This document shows, in pieces, positions 1 through 12,686 of a stretch of DNA of 64,000 nt. The stretch's first letter is position 1, and the number at the start of each line of letters is the position of its first letter. Location of the stretch: NCBI RefSeq assembly GCF_902635505.1, contig NC_045432.1, forward strand, positions 72,857,823-72,921,822, written 5' to 3'. The notes below the pieces were generated by a model. The model was given only the letters and a program-made list of their open reading frames with translations, was not told the origin of the DNA and did no database searches. Position numbers and translations under genes: made by a program. This DNA comes from Sarcophilus harrisii (taxonomy: Eukaryota; Chordata; Mammalia; Dasyuromorphia; Dasyuridae).

Positions 1-842
1 TGTTCTGGTAGCCACAAGGACCACCTGGGTCAAAAAGTGAATTATGACCAAAGACACCCATCATTAAGAAGATCAGACAGAACTCTTCAGCTGATGAAAA
101 GCTAACATAGAAGCAGCCTCTCTATGCAGCAAGGGTACAAAGTAAAGGCAGATCAACCATTTTTCTCCAAAGAAGGTTGGAAATTTGCACAGACTCTATT
201 CATTTCAAATAAAAGGAGTATACTGTTCCCAGTGGCATGAGTCTGTCTTGCATTGAGGTGGTATTCTTTGAAAGGCTCAGAGCAGGAGAAAAATATAGAG
301 AAGGGTTTCAACAAGGCAACATACATTGCTACAAATCTGCATTCCCAGTCATGCCAGCATCACAACTTTTGTTGAAACACAGCTCAAGACTCATGTCTTT
401 CCTTTGGCAGAAATGTAAGAAACTACTTTCCAAAGAGTTTGATGGAAACCCTTTTCAGTTCATTAATGGATACACTTTCAGTGATACCTGTAGCTCTCCA
501 ACTCCATGTTGCCGAAAGCCTCATTTTCACAGCGGTGTCTGGGTTAATACTGCAAATGTGAAACTATTTAATTCACTCAAGACCTAAATCTTCCTTGAAG
601 GCCCTGGTCGATATATGTGGGAAGGGGAAATAGCAGAAAATCACACACAAATACATTTGGCTTGCTCCCCATAAAGCTTTTTCTTCTCAACTCCCAACTT
701 CAATTTGAAAGGCTCTGATTGACAGTCAACAATAACATCTAACTACCCTTTTTCTGGACACTCTTAGATGTGCCTGGAAATCATTTCTCCTTATACTATT
801 GACAAATCGATGTTGGGGTATACTTTTCTAGAAGCTGTTGCC
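1..842 (-). other. RAB9B: Presumed 3' UTR of RAB9B
   Basis: This stretch lies directly downstream of the RAB9B stop codon on the minus strand and shows no repeat family that I recognise. The coding exon has no visible splice donor at its end, so the transcript most likely continues here as 3' UTR. A 116-codon open frame on the plus strand (237-587) has no recognisable domain and is probably chance. I did not identify a confident poly(A) site, and the UTR may run off the left edge. Confidence 0.5.
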
Positions 843-1448
843 TTAACAGCATGAAGATCCAGCTTTGGAGCTGCTGTTTAGGTCAACGGTGTGGCCTAGC
901 AAGCAATGCTCCAGCTGCTCCTCCACTGCCAGAACCTGCCTCACTGCTTCTTCAAAGGCCACCGTGACATTGGTGTCATCTTTGGCACTTGTTTCCAGGT
1001 AGGGGTAATCCCCGTGCTCCAAACACCAAGCCTTTGCCTCTTCAGTGGTCACTTGTCTTTCGACTTTGTCTACCTTGTTCCCTAGGACTACAAAGGGGAA
1101 GTGGTCAGGGTCTTTCACGTCTGCGTAATAGATGAATTCTTTCTGCCAGTTGCTAAGATTTTCAAAGCTCTGCCTGTCATCCACACTAAAGGTCAAGAGG
1201 CAGCAGTCTGCTCCTCTGTAGAATGGTGTTCGTAGACTCTTGAAACGCTCCTGACCTGCAGTGTCCCAGATCTGGAGGGTCACAAAGCGACCATCGACTT
1301 CTAAATCTCGGTTTAGGAATTCTACACCTATAGTGTGGAAAGCCTGAGAATCGAATTTGTTGGTTACATAACGGTTCATAAGGGAGCTTTTCCCGACTCC
1401 ACCATCCCCCAGGAGAATGACCTTTAAGAGCAGGGACTTCCCACTCAT
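843..1448 (-). CDS. RAB9B: RAB9B, Rab-family small GTPase
   Basis: Rab9-type small GTPases recycle mannose-6-phosphate receptors from late endosomes to the trans-Golgi. The frame encodes 201 residues, the same length as human RAB9B as I recall it, and is nearly identical to it. Visible motifs are the P-loop GDGGVGKS (14-21), switch I with TIGVEF (39-44), DTAGQE (62-67), NKVD (124-127), ETSAK (152-156) and a C-terminal CC (200-201) for double geranylgeranylation. RAB9A differs at many of these flanking positions, and the adjacent SLC25A53 supports RAB9B. The start is the MSGKSLLLK methionine; the frame runs 12 codons further upstream only into 5' UTR. All coding sequence lies in one exon, with a splice acceptor at 1491-1492. 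No inactivating change is seen. The gene appears intact. Confidence 0.97.
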   Translation of the reverse strand: MSGKSLLLKVILLGDGGVGKSSLMNRYVTNKFDSQAFHTIGVEFLNRDLEVDGRFVTLQIWDTAGQERFKSLRTPFYRGADCCLLTFSVDDRQSFENLSNWQKEFIYYADVKDPDHFPFVVLGNKVDKVERQVTTEEAKAWCLEHGDYPYLETSAKDDTNVTVAFEEAVRQVLAVEEQLEHCLLGHTVDLNSSSKAGSSCC

Positions 1449-1492
1449 TGTAGCAACAGCAGGTGGGTATGGGCTTGTGACCAAGACAATCT
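1449..1492 (-). other. RAB9B: RAB9B 5' UTR segment and splice acceptor
   Basis: Read on the minus strand, a long pyrimidine tract ends in CAG at 1493-1491. It is followed by 42 bases of 5' UTR and then the RAB9B ATG. This is a strong acceptor and shows that the 5' exon or exons lie to the right, most likely in the CpG island near 14.7 kb. Confidence 0.85.
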
Positions 1493-2489
1493 GAAAAAAA
1501 AAAGAGAAAAATAGGAGGGAAAATAGTTAAACCCAAGCAAACTATAAGCAATTCAACACTGAATTCCTCTGCATTGCAGTGGAAGGCTCTCTACTTTAAC
1601 TGACAGATTAAAGAAAGAACGTGGACAAGAGTTTCACAAGATGGGCAGGCATAGATTGACTGCCATCTGCACCGGGACAGGGAGTACCCATGTTGGTGAC
1701 ATCGCAGAGCCATTGAAAGTGTCATTTTTGCATTCAGCTCTTCTAACAGTACATAGCAAAAAGAACAGACTCTTCATGACACATGAAAAAAGCAAACTTG
1801 CTTTTCTACCATTTAATGTTGCTACAATCTCTGATAATGTATTGAATATTGAAGCCTGAATATGTTGGCAAGGTAGCATTTCACCCCTAATGTGAGATGG
1901 TTTCAGTTTTGGCCCAGCCTTGGGACAGCACAAGCAGCAGAAGGAGCATTGTGTAACTTATTTGGGCTCAGAGATCTGCTGATGAGAGGTTCAAGGAAGC
2001 TGAGGGAGGAAAGGAACCTGTACTGAAGTAGAGCTCTAGTCCTACAAGGTCAATTTTGTTAAAGAATTTATAGTCCTGTGGGACTTGTTGATTGGTGAGG
2101 GATCTACTACGATATTGACTTTTCTGAAACTGATAGCATTACAGAAGTAATGAATAAGAGGCAAATAAAAATGGAATTTCTCAGTAATTTGGGGGAGGGT
2201 CCATGGCAGCTTATCTCCCCATGGAACACCCAGAAGGTATTTTAGAGTAGTTACATGATGATTGGGTCATTGTGGAAGCTAAACAAATGTTTGAGAAAAA
2301 CGAAGTTAAAGGGAATATTATGATAGCAAGAGAAAAAAGAGAGATGGGAATAGAGCCACTAATTTAGTGCCTTTGCCAGAATGCTTCTAGAAACATATAC
2401 ATTACAAACTTAATGACACACTAAAAAGTCTTCTCCCTCTAGCCAAAACTCTTTGATATGTATATGCCATAACCAAACATTATATATAA

Positions 2490-2491
<2 letters not shown>

Positions 2492-2525
<34 letters not shown>
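2492..2525. repeat. (GT)n microsatellite
   Basis: Seventeen perfect GT units inside the presumed RAB9B intron. Confidence 0.98.
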
Positions 2526-2527
<2 letters not shown>

Positions 2528-2964
2528 CATAGAAATACTTCTATAAAGGTATCTCCCTATCTGGTTCTTTTTTCATGATTTTAGTCTTTTTCTTCTCCAC
2601 TCCCCCCTAAAAAACCTTAGGAAACTGAATTTCAAAAGTCTATAATAAAACACACCAGGAAAAGAAAAAAAATTAATAACAAATTCAACTTCAATCCACA
2701 GCACATATTTAATATACACAATTAACACTCCAAGACAAAATTCAAGCTCTACCTTGTCCCAAATAGATTTAATTTGTATTCTTAGTGTGATAACCTTAAA
2801 GAAAATAGCCTTTGATAATAAAATAAAGCAAAACTAGTGGAAGATATTTAGTAAAGGGAATGCCTAGAGGGGCCTAAACTATAGGGAACAGCTACACTAG
2901 AACTAGACTTCCTCCTATTTCTTTCTATTAAAAGCCCCAAGTGAGTTGGATTTTTTAGAATGGG

Positions 2965-3150
2965 CATTCAATGGGCATTGCTTCAGTCAAATTGAGACTA
3001 GTTAAAGACCTTAGCTTAAAAAGACCAAGGTCTCCCACCCATCCAGTTATCCTGATCTATGTCTTGTCACTGGACCCGGACAGTTCCAGAGGAGAAAGTA
3101 TGGCAGGCGACCTTGTCCAGCCCTCTCTCACTTCGATCCAAATCACTTGC
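2965..3150 (+). repeat. Marsupial interspersed repeat, family unassigned (copy 1)
   Basis: About 185 bases match 43122-43310 at roughly three quarters of positions. Shared blocks include GGCATTGC.TCAGTCAAA, CTTAAAAA and CACTG.ACCC..A...TC.AGAGG.GAAAGT. The sequence is neither L1 nor the GGGCAGCTAG SINE. It is probably a dispersed marsupial SINE or SINE-like element that I cannot name. Confidence 0.7.
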
Positions 3151-4544
3151 ATCTCCCCCCAGTACCCCAGTACAGGTACCCCAGTAAAAAGTTAATCTGC
3201 TCCAGACTGTCGTGCCAGCTAATGTTCACAATTAGGTGAGGGACTGGACTGATGATTTGTTGAGACAGGGAACTCCCAGAAGAAATACAAAACTTTGTGA
3301 AATGATGACATTTTCATTTCAAGAATAATATTCTTAAGGCAAAACTCTTCAATATACAATGAGACTTAGTTGACATGAGTATAAACAAAAAAATCAGTTA
3401 GCAGATGGGTCTCATCGTTTACACTGTTGGAATATAAAGCAACTTTTTCACCCTACTGTTTAAGAATTTAATGTTATGAATGTCAGAGAATACAAGCTAA
3501 AAATAATGGATTAATTCATCAATGAAGATATTAATTGCTAAGTCACGAAGCACAGCCCTTTTTGGGTTTTGAAGAGGTAGGTGTAATGTCATCAGTGTGA
3601 GGAACTCCCTTGTTGTGGAAACTTCCTCTGCTAATCTAGTCTGGGAACATGTCTCACAGAATTGACTTGGGCACTGAGAATTTCAGTAACTTGCCATATG
3701 GATGCGAGTTCGGACTTGAAGCCATAGTGACACTATAGATTTCTCAAGCACCTCAAAATTACAAAAGCCCTACTTTTTACCCTCTTCTACTTGCAATCTG
3801 AAGCTCTTGAAACCAGCTGGATTCGATAAACGCTTCTTTAAATGGAGATAGAATAGCTGTTAGCATACTTTCTTGTTCATTGTGTGAATCTGAAAGACAA
3901 TTTTAGGAAACAGGACTCTTGACATCCTATGATAGCAATCAATGGTATGTGTGAAATGAACTCGGTTGCACTTTCAGCAGACTGGTGATCATATTATCAA
4001 ACTCATTAGGGATAATTTCCCGGCTGCGGATAAGCTCAGTACAATGAAGGGCCAATGGAGTGACTATGGAAACCAAACTATCAGAAAGCTACAATTACAG
4101 TAGACGAGTAGGAAGGACCGCATGGGAAAGCAGACTGCAATTATTTGTACTTTGCTTTGTGAAACACACAAATGATTTTGAACCTATACCTTTTCATTAA
4201 AAGTAATTTTACTAAGTTTCACTAATTGTCTGAGACAATTAGATCCTTACACGTTATAGTTCCTTTGCGGCAATCACTTCCATTATTTAGCTCAGAAATC
4301 CTGCTAGTATGCCGTAGGATCCAGGGCCATACAATCTTGTGTTTCATGAAGACAAGCGTACTCTCCAGACTAGGGAGGTTATAAGTCCCTCTGTACTCAA
4401 CCCTAGTCAGACCATATATGGGAAATTATTTTCAGTTCTGGCATATTTTAGGAATGACTTTCAAGTTGAAAAGCATTAAAAAGAGGGTCTTATGTCACAT
4501 GAAGATAAGTTGAAGGCACTCAGGACATTTAGCCTGGAGAAGAG

Positions 4545-4545
<1 letters not shown>

Positions 4546-4589
<44 letters not shown>

Positions 4590-4607
4590 TGCACGTATGC
4601 GCGTGTG
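4546..4607. repeat. (TG)n microsatellite with imperfect tail
   Basis: A run of TG units to about 4582 is followed by interrupted units containing CACGTATGCGCG. The interrupted end suggests an older, partly stabilised array. Confidence 0.97.
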
Positions 4608-4804
4608 TTTAAAATATCAGCGTTTAGGTTTGACATAAGGAAAAACTTCCTAACAATTCAATTAGAACCATGTAGAGATAAAAATGGGCTCTCTGGAGTA
4701 GGGGATTCCCTCTGAAGACTGGATGGCCACTTGTTGGAGATTCTTTTTCAGACATGGCCTCTGAAGGCATATCTATCCACTTCAGATTTTGTGATTCTCA
4801 TTTG

Positions 4805-4975
4805 ATCCGCATGTCATCCCTGTGAGGTAAGAATTAGAATTAGCATTATCCCACTGAGGAAACTGAGGCTCAGAAAGTGATACCAACTTGCCCATAATCA
4901 AATAGCTATGAGGTAAAATTGATTATCCAGATTTTCTGCTTCCAGATTCAGTTCTTTATTTTCTGCACTGTTTTC
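4805..4975 (-). repeat. MIR/CORE-SINE relic
   Basis: The sequence contains the reverse complement of the CORE-SINE body: GAGGAAACTGAGGCTCAGA followed by a decayed CTTGCCCA...TAGCTA block. Divergence is high, so this is an old mammalian-era copy. Confidence 0.7.
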
Positions 4976-5526
4976 TCTCCATATATGTGAAATATAGACT
5001 ACTGTATAACCCACAGAATCATAAATTCAGAGGACCTCAGGGGTGGTAATCATCAAAGGCAGGGGAAGGGCTTGATGCCAGAGCCAGAGCTCTTTCCACT
5101 ATACCAAGCTGATACCTGTTGTTGTTAATAATAATGATGGTGATGATGTTGACAATCATGGATTGGACTTTGAGAGGGTAATGATGAGAATGATGAGAAT
5201 GATGATAATTACTGAGAGGAGGCATCAATAAAAGAGGCAAATTTGCCTTTTTCAGAGCTCATTTACAATATAAGTACCTCATGACTATATCTGAATAGAA
5301 GTTATGGATGACTTCTACACCCTGAAATTGACAATATTTTTATTCATATTTCTGGAGGATAACATTTGTATTATTAGGATATGAAACAGCTCAAAATCCT
5401 TTTAATCTCTACTAATTCCAGGTTTTACGCACTTGGTATAAGCTACATGTGTTAAGTTTTGTTTTTCTGATTGAGTTTTTCAGTAATCAACTCCACTAGG
5501 TCAGGCCTCCTCCATTTTTGTGGAAG

Positions 5527-5745
5527 CCTTATAGGAGGTTCAGTGGATAGAGCCCTGAGCCTGGTGTCAGAAGTCTTGACTTCAAATGTAGCCTCGGTCA
5601 TTTATTAGCTGTGTGACTAGACTAGTCACAAAAACTCTGATGAATTTAATTCATTGGAGAAGAAAAATGGCAAACCTTTTTTCTAGTAACTTTGCCAAGA
5701 AAACTTGGGGATATGGTTAACCAAATAACGAAGAGCACCACATGA
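5527..5745 (+). repeat. tRNA-derived marsupial SINE with RTE-like tail
   Basis: The copy shows the expected order of blocks: GGTTCAGTGGATAGAGCCC, CTTGACTTCAAATGT, TTAGCTGTGTGAC, then GAGAAGAAAAATGGCAAACC and CTTTGCCAAGAAAAC. The last two blocks are the BovB/RTE-like 3' part used by this SINE family. It is 5' truncated and moderately diverged. Confidence 0.8.
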
Positions 5746-5770
5746 CCGAATAACAAGTATACAAAGCCAA

Positions 5771-6176
5771 GTGAGGGAGGATTACCTCCTGAAATAGTGA
5801 CAAAACTTCTTGTGGGTCCCAGGCGGAGGCTGGGTTTCTTTACCTTGTGGGAACAAACATCAGTAACAAACCTCAGCTCTAGCAGTACTTATCTACCCCC
5901 ACCTCTGAGAGGTTATATAAACCTCTACCATAGGAAGAAGGCTTTGAGTTCACTCAGGGAAGACTTGGTGTCCTGACGGCTGCCTCGGGTTCCCAGACTG
6001 TAAGAGTCCTGCCATCGCGGCCAGATTTGGGAAGCTGACCCACCACCTACCTGTTCCTGTGTATCCTTGCAAAAAATTTTAATTCACTGAAACTAAGTCA
6101 GTCTTGTTTTGTCATTTTCTGAGCTCTGTGATCTGAACCCTATGACTGATCAGCTTCTCTGTCAGACTAACACAAA
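5771..6176 (+). mobile_element. Solo LTR fossil, gammaretrovirus-like (ERV1 type)
   Basis: The parts are laid out as in an LTR: a U3 with a TATA-like box near 5913, a GC-richer R region, a poly(A)-signal region near 6075 and a U5 that ends in ...CAGACTAACA. No internal retroviral genes are seen on either side, so it appears to be a solo LTR. The R/U5 part resembles the fossil ending near 12686. The class is inferred from general LTR layout. It looks old and broken. Confidence 0.55.
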
Positions 6177-6689
6177 TTGATATTGGAGTTGGATATAAGA
6201 AGTATACTTGAGCTAGGGTGAAGTCAGGGCAGACGGGGCAAAGGAAGAATATGAAAGGGAAGGAGAAGGAATTCCCTGTCCTTGATTGGATGACCAAGAT
6301 GAAAGAAAAAAACAAAATGGTGATGTAGACAAACTCATTTCCCTCTTCATGAAGAAAGCAATAATTAACAAGGAAAGACTCCAATCTGACAAAACAGTCC
6401 ATTGTGAAGATGTGGAGGAGAATGGAGGGGGCAACTGAAGTCAAGAGTTGGAGAGGAATAAAGAGAATAGTTGGTAAAGACAAAAAAGGTAGTGCTCCCT
6501 TTCCTCTCTCTTAAGTCTGATTATATTGAAAAGAGTTTGTGAGTGGGGGTGGTGGGTTGGGAGAGCATAGAGACGAGAAAAATCAAATCCAGGAAAATCA
6601 AAAGAACATATTTGGAAATACTGTTTAAAGTTCAGTGTCCTTTAAGCAACTGGTGACTCTTCTTTTCTTTTCCTTTTTTTGGGGGGGCA

Positions 6690-6807
6690 ATCCAGCTTAA
6701 GTGATTTTGCCCTTGGTCACACATATGGTAAATGTCTGGGGCCACATTTGAACTCAGATTCTAACTCCAGGTCTAGGGTTCTATCCGCTGCACCAACTAG
6801 CTGTCCC
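6690..6807 (-). repeat. Marsupial tRNA-derived SINE, inverted
   Basis: The reverse complement reads GGACAGCTAGTTGGTGCAGC and continues through TGAGTTCAAATGTGGCC to TGTGTGACC..GGGCAAAATC. This is the tRNA-like head and middle of the GGGCAGCTAG SINE. The RTE-like tail is missing. Confidence 0.85.
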
Positions 6808-6896
6808 TGTCTTTTTCTTTAGTAAGCAACCCAATGCAAAAGACCTTGGAAAAAAAAATAATTTGGCATTTGACTGTGCATGTGCTTATGTGTATA

Positions 6897-6944
6897 TTAT
6901 GTGTGTGTGTGTGTGTGAGTATGTGTGTGTGTGTGTGTGTGTGT
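6897..6944. repeat. (GT)n microsatellite
   Basis: Two GT runs are separated by GAGTAT. Confidence 0.97.
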
Positions 6945-7276
6945 AGGAGTACAGAAGATAATGGTTGTCAGAGAAAAGAATTTCAAACAACTCTGGAATC
7001 AGGTTCTTTGCATTAGTCATCTAAAATTTATAAAATTTTGGATTATAAATACCTGCCTTATCCCTTCACATTTGGCCAGCACTGGGGGATAAATTCAGCA
7101 CAAAATGAATTGTGAAGGATTATGCAGACACCTGTGAATGGGGGTTGAAGTAACTGAATTCTGCTTTCCAGTAAAAGAATAGTTTGGAAGACATAAATCC
7201 AATCACGATTTTGTTGACCATAAATTTGATGCAAATTATAATGGGAAGGAAATAAAGCTTTCATATGATTCTATTG

Positions 7277-7449
7277 AAGGGCAGCTAGATGGCACAGTAG
7301 ATAGAGCACCAGAGTTAGGAGTTAGGAGGACCTGAGTTCAAATGTGGCTTGGGGCACTTATGGCTTATTAGCTGGGTGACCTTGGACAAGTCACTTAATC
7401 CCAACTGTCTCTCCTAAATTAATAAATAAAAGTGAAAAAAACAAAAACT
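7277..7449 (+). repeat. Marsupial tRNA-derived SINE with target-site duplication
   Basis: The element begins GGGCAGCTAGATGGCACAG, passes through CTGAGTTCAAATGTGGCTT and GACCTTGGACAAGTCACTTAA, and ends in an AATAAATAAA-type tail. It is flanked by ATTCTATTG at 7268-7276 and 7450-7458, a perfect 9-bp duplication. This is a clean retroposition event inside the presumed RAB9B intron. Confidence 0.93.
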
Positions 7450-8874
7450 ATTCTATTGGGGGCACTTCTGCAATGTCTGGCATGAAAATTGGTATCGATA
7501 ACATTGCATGTACACTGAATTTTATGTTTTTCTCTGTGGTGGGTTGCTGGGTTCACCTACCATGGAATGTTAAATTGTGGGGATGAGGATATTGCCTCCA
7601 GACTTCCTTCCTGAGCTACCCCACCCCTTTTCTGCTGCTCCCTGAAACCAGGGATGGCTGAGGGGGAAAGAAGGAAGGAGCTCTTCTCTTTTGTCCTTTT
7701 CTCCAAAAGGGCAATTTTGGTGCTGTTTCATTCTCTTTCCCTGGCTTGAAGAGGAACTCAAACAACATTTGCTCCCTACTCTACCCCTTTTATTTCTCTG
7801 CGATCTTTGTCTCTTTCAAGGGCTGAGAGACTCAGACTCTGGCTTCTTCTGTCCATCCAGACCTGCCAAAGCACCCCAGCAAGACCAGACCCAGAAAACG
7901 CGTCTGTTATCTCTCTGCTAGTTCTTGGACAGTTATTGAAAGCTGCAGCTTCTGATTCTCTTCCCAATTTCCTGTCTCCAGATATTTATTCCCTCTCATG
8001 AATTTCACGTTTAGGCAGCTCCCTACTTGTCTGCCACAGTATGATGTGGATTGCCTACTGAAAGTTATTAAAGCTAAGTTCCCCAAACAAAGTACTTATC
8101 TGATGGGGCTAAGGCCTATTCTGATAAACAGTGACTTGCATATTTGTCTTTAGGCTAAAATCTCAATATGATCAGTTTAGCAATGTGCATTCCTTTTTTT
8201 TTTCAAAGAAATACCTATGAGAATGTGAGTTGTTGGGTACAATCTATGAAGACATGCTGCTACTAAAACTAAATGACCCCAAAAGTTCCTAAGACTCTTA
8301 GAATGTATATCAGAAACATGTATGCATTTGTATGAACAATGTAGAGAACACAGGCAGATAACAATCATGATTCAATTAGTTTTGCGTGGATTTGATCCAA
8401 CTTTGTATTTCTGAATGTGCACGGATGCAACATTTACTTGTGTAAACTGAGAAAAGTTATGAATGCTAAGTTTGGGATGTTTAAGTTATAATCTGGAAAG
8501 CAAGCAAATATCTCCTGTATAAATGTAAATTAAATCCAGAAGTCCTAAGATTTAAAAAATATTGTATCTAGTCCCTGTGAATAAGGCACCGGAAGAATTT
8601 AGAGTTTTAGCTTTATGATATCATGTCTATTCTTCCCTCTGGTTGTACTTTTATGTACTTATGTACTTTTATGTACTTTTACTTTTTATGTAACTTATAT
8701 AAGGTTAACGTAAACTATCTTGTAGCTCCATTATCTTCTCTAGGAAAGAAATCTGGAATAGCCATTGGTTTTGTAACTGAAGATTTGGATCTTGCCTGAA
8801 AATAATGCAGGTTTCTTTTTTTCAATTAATTTATCTCCCTTTTGTGGCAGTTGGTGATCCCCAAAGATCTTAAG

Positions 8875-9095
8875 ATTATAGCTTTGAGCTGGAAGGGACC
8901 TCAGAGATCAAGTCTGTAATGGGGTCGTAGGTGCACATATAGGGCCATGGTCGTCAGGGTTACATTTCACCTTACATATGAGATTAAATAACTTGCCCAA
9001 GGTCTTCTAGGTAGTAGGTGGCAAAGCTGGGGTTCACATCTAACTCCTTTGAACCCAAATCCAATATTCTTTTCATTCTATCACCCTGATTGGCT
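8875..9095 (-). repeat. CORE-SINE (Mar1-like), inverted
   Basis: On the plus strand the sequence reads GAGCTGGAAGGGACCTCAGAGATCA, the reverse complement of the Mar1-type 3' end, then ACTTGCCCAAGGTCTTCTAGGTAGT and the tRNA-like head reversed. There is a small internal insertion near 8930-8965. Confidence 0.75.
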
Positions 9096-12000
9096 CTAAA
9101 CTTCAACTCTTCTACCTTACCATGCTGGCTTCCTTTATGGTTACTGGCAGCTCACATCTGCCTCCCTATACTGCAGGTAGGCAGTTAGACCTCATTTCCA
9201 CCAGAATAAAAACTGTTTTCCCCTCCCCATGTGGCCCAGTAATCCAGAGCACACTTCAGGGAGTTTATAGTCCCCTCTATACTGGAATGGCCCAAGAGAA
9301 ACCTGTATGGGAGACCCTAATAATTTACAAAATGGATAATTTGGTCTTCTGAAAAGGGAATAAAAAAGCCATACATTCTCACTTCCTTTACTCTTGCTAG
9401 CCCTTGAAGTTAAGATTCCAAGTCTTTTAATTCACAAATTTTCATGACTCTACCATGATTCTGACAGCTCCTAATAGTAGGCCCCTGTTTTTTCTCTCTC
9501 TCTTACAGGAAACCTGCAAGAGCCCTTTTTATATAAATTTTTTGGGGGAATACTAAAATTGGGAAATTTTGGGGGAAGTTCAAAAGAGGACCAAAACACT
9601 AGAAGTTTCAAGTTGTAGCAATTCTAGTCTTTAGAAAGCATTTTTAGTCACAATAATTTGGAAGTGGCAAAGTAGAAGAGTTTTTATGATTGATTTGCAC
9701 ATATGTAAGACTAGTTTGAAACACACATTTAGTCAAATGCTTTGATACAGAACAAAACTGGAATAGAAAAAGCTTATAGTTATAATAGCATATAGCTGAG
9801 AAAATATTAAGGCCATGCTAAAGTGCCCTCCCCCATACTACCAAAAATGAAGTTGAAAATAAATAAATGAAAAGAATACTCTTGGTGATCTATTCCTGAT
9901 GCAATAATCTAGTAGCTAGAATATTTTGGTATTAAATATGGGATTATATGTCAAGCTCTTTATAAACTTTAAAGTACTACATGTTCAACATCAACTGTTG
10001 TTTAGTTATTTTTTTCTTTTCCATTGACTGAAGAATGATAGTTCTATAATTCTTATTGCATCTGAAATCATGTATTCCAAAGCATATAACAAACAGCACT
10101 AAGTCAAGGATATCTTGCCCCCTATGAAGTTCCACAACAAGAGAAAAAGTATGCTGGGCCACCTTTGAAGATATCACAATAACAGTATAGAACAAAAAGG
10201 ATTTCTTGAAAACAACTCACGCTCTTTCTTCATTGCAATGAAAATATAAGATTGGAGTGGTTATGTAGCATTTAAGCAAATCTATCACCATCAATATTAA
10301 AGATGAAGTGTGGAATTTGAGTTGTCATCTGGGGTAATTTTCTTATCCAGAAAAAGTTGCGTACATTGTGCACTCAAATGAGAATAACCAGGATCTCTGT
10401 GTTTTGTTTTCTAGAAGCTTGAACATAGAATGGATTATGTATACAGAGACCATTTTTGTAACTTCTACAACATCGACTCATGAGAGTATATGGTTGGAGG
10501 ATTTTATTGTTTTAATAGTTTCAATTTCTTTTAAGCACTTCTGTTTACTCAATAGTAGTGTATCTCATAATGTTAGGATTTTTAATGTTATCATTTTGTC
10601 TATATTGATGTCAAGTTTGATTTAGATTGTATCATAATTATCCAATATGACTTATTTGGATGAGATGTAGGACTGAAACTTAGATGAAATGGAAAAGAAG
10701 GAAAGTTAGAAAAGAGCTGGAAGCTTTGGAAAGACTCAGCAGGAACTTAATAGGTATTGAAAGATATATCATCCGCCGACTGGTTCATGCAATGTTATAG
10801 CTACAAGCTAATTGAGTACTTGCCAGTTTTGATGTAGAAGGCAAGATACCTGACTAGCTGTTGGCTGCGCTGTCTCTTGTGATGAGTGTAAATAGTGGAA
10901 CTTACTGTGCAGGGAAGAAACCACTGGGACTAAAGTTGCTTCTTACAACTTGATTATGATTCTATTTTGATCTTCTATTACATGCCAGATCAGAAACCTG
11001 ATAAAAGACTTACCAAATTATAAGGCTAGAAATTTTTATTGATGTGAGGATTTGCTGATGGATCTGTAACCAACTATCCAGGGGAGACTGTCAACAGGTT
11101 GCTTACTAGAGTGCTCATGAAAGAAGCACTGAGGACATAAGAGTGGTTCTGAATAACACATATTAACATGGGTCCCAGGTGGTTATATAGGAGTACAGGT
11201 AAAAATTGGAGAAGCGACCTCACAAAGGTGGTGGCAGGACTTTTGTGATAACCCTACTGTTTTCCTCCCTTGAAAGGGGCAGCCTCCACCTGGTTGACCA
11301 CAGACCTGGCTAGCGTACCCCTTGGATAGAATGGAGATTTGTATCAAGAACTGGCAATTCAGCATACTTTACTCATTATAAAGACAATTAAAGAAACTAG
11401 GCCTAGGAAAACTATGCAAGATCAGTCTGTGATTTCTGGACCAATATCACCACAAAAATGTCTTTCTCCCCTCTTGCAGTAAGTTCCTCTAGTCCTTAAA
11501 AATATACCTAATGGTTTTATAATGATCATTTGTGTAGCTATATAACTTGGTATAAACAGAAGAAAAAAATGTTTGTAAAAGTTGCTTGAAATGAGAAGAG
11601 ACATACTGTAACAAAAGACAATTTTAAGATACCCCTACTATGGGGATAGAGGAATGGCATGTGGAAGAGTGTATCACAAGAATAATCTTTTAAGTTTCCA
11701 CAGTTTTATGTTTTCTTCCTACCTTTATAGCTTGTTTGTTGATAGAAATTGTTCCCATAACCCCTTAGGTAGACAATTTTTTCTTGGGGGAGGGGATAAA
11801 ACACTATTCCACTTTCACTTAGGTTGAAAGTTATTTGTCTCTAATTGTGGAATTCCTTTTTTGCACCACCAGGATAAGTCACTAAAGTCACAAATGTGGT
11901 GATAAGCCTCATTGCCTCGGGGAAATGAGGGTTTTAATGATTGGTATAGTCTGGTAAACATCAATGGTAATCATCATGCCAACAAAAAACACAAGTTTAT

Positions 12001-12229
12001 CCATCTCTATCCTCTCTCAACAAACCAATATGTTATTAAGACTTGAGTGTATTCCTTCAAAGACAGGAGATATAGAGGAAAATTGTATTATTGGTCTCTG
12101 AATCAATTCCAAAAGTCTAGATTTTATATACTGACTCTACCTTCTGTGCTAGTGGACAGCATGTCACATTATCCTTAAGTTTTTGCTTCTTGGGAATCAG
12201 CTTTTCTAGCTTCCGCTGCCCCTATTTTT

Positions 12230-12686
12230 GCAAATGAACTTGTACAAGCTAAGGAAAATGTCATCCTAAAATAGGGATAAGACCCCTAAAAGGATCATAG
12301 GCTCAGGCTATTCCCCCTCTGTGAAAAAAAGCCTCTGTAATGAAACCCAGATATGCTAATACTTTTCCAATAAGCCCCTGAGGGTGCTTTGGGGTTTATT
12401 CACAAAAAGGCTGGTATCCCAACTTGTGTCTCATATTTTTTTGGTTCCCTATAGTCTTCTATGTACCCTAGAACTGAGATGATTTATGTGTCTATTGTGG
12501 TTGTCTGCATCAGGGTTTGCAGTGAATGTACTTGTCTAAGGTCCACTTGATTGCCACCTGTTCCTGTGTATACTTGCAATAAAATCTCACTTATTTCTGT
12601 AACTATAAATCAGTCTCATATAATCATTTCCTGTAGCCTATGATTTGAGCCTGAACTCTAATCAGCTTGTCTACTCAGGCTAACAT
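12230..12686 (+). mobile_element. Solo LTR fossil, gammaretrovirus-like (ERV1 type)
   Basis: The right-hand part contains CCACCTGTTCCTGTGTATAC, a poly(A) signal (AATAAA near 12578), and a U5 ending ...TCAGGCTAACA. This matches the end of the 5771-6176 fossil over roughly 130 bases while the U3 halves differ. The left boundary is uncertain. No retroviral genes are recognisable nearby. It looks old and broken. Confidence 0.5.

Noticed and set aside
237-587. Plus-strand 116-codon frame opposite the RAB9B 3' UTR
   Set aside because: It has no domain, no promoter or splice context, and lies antisense to an expected UTR.
10700-11640. Possible internal region of an endogenous retrovirus upstream of the 12.2-kb LTR fossil
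   Set aside because: I could not recognise any gag, pol or env motif in either strand; the stretch is left as unassigned intronic DNA.
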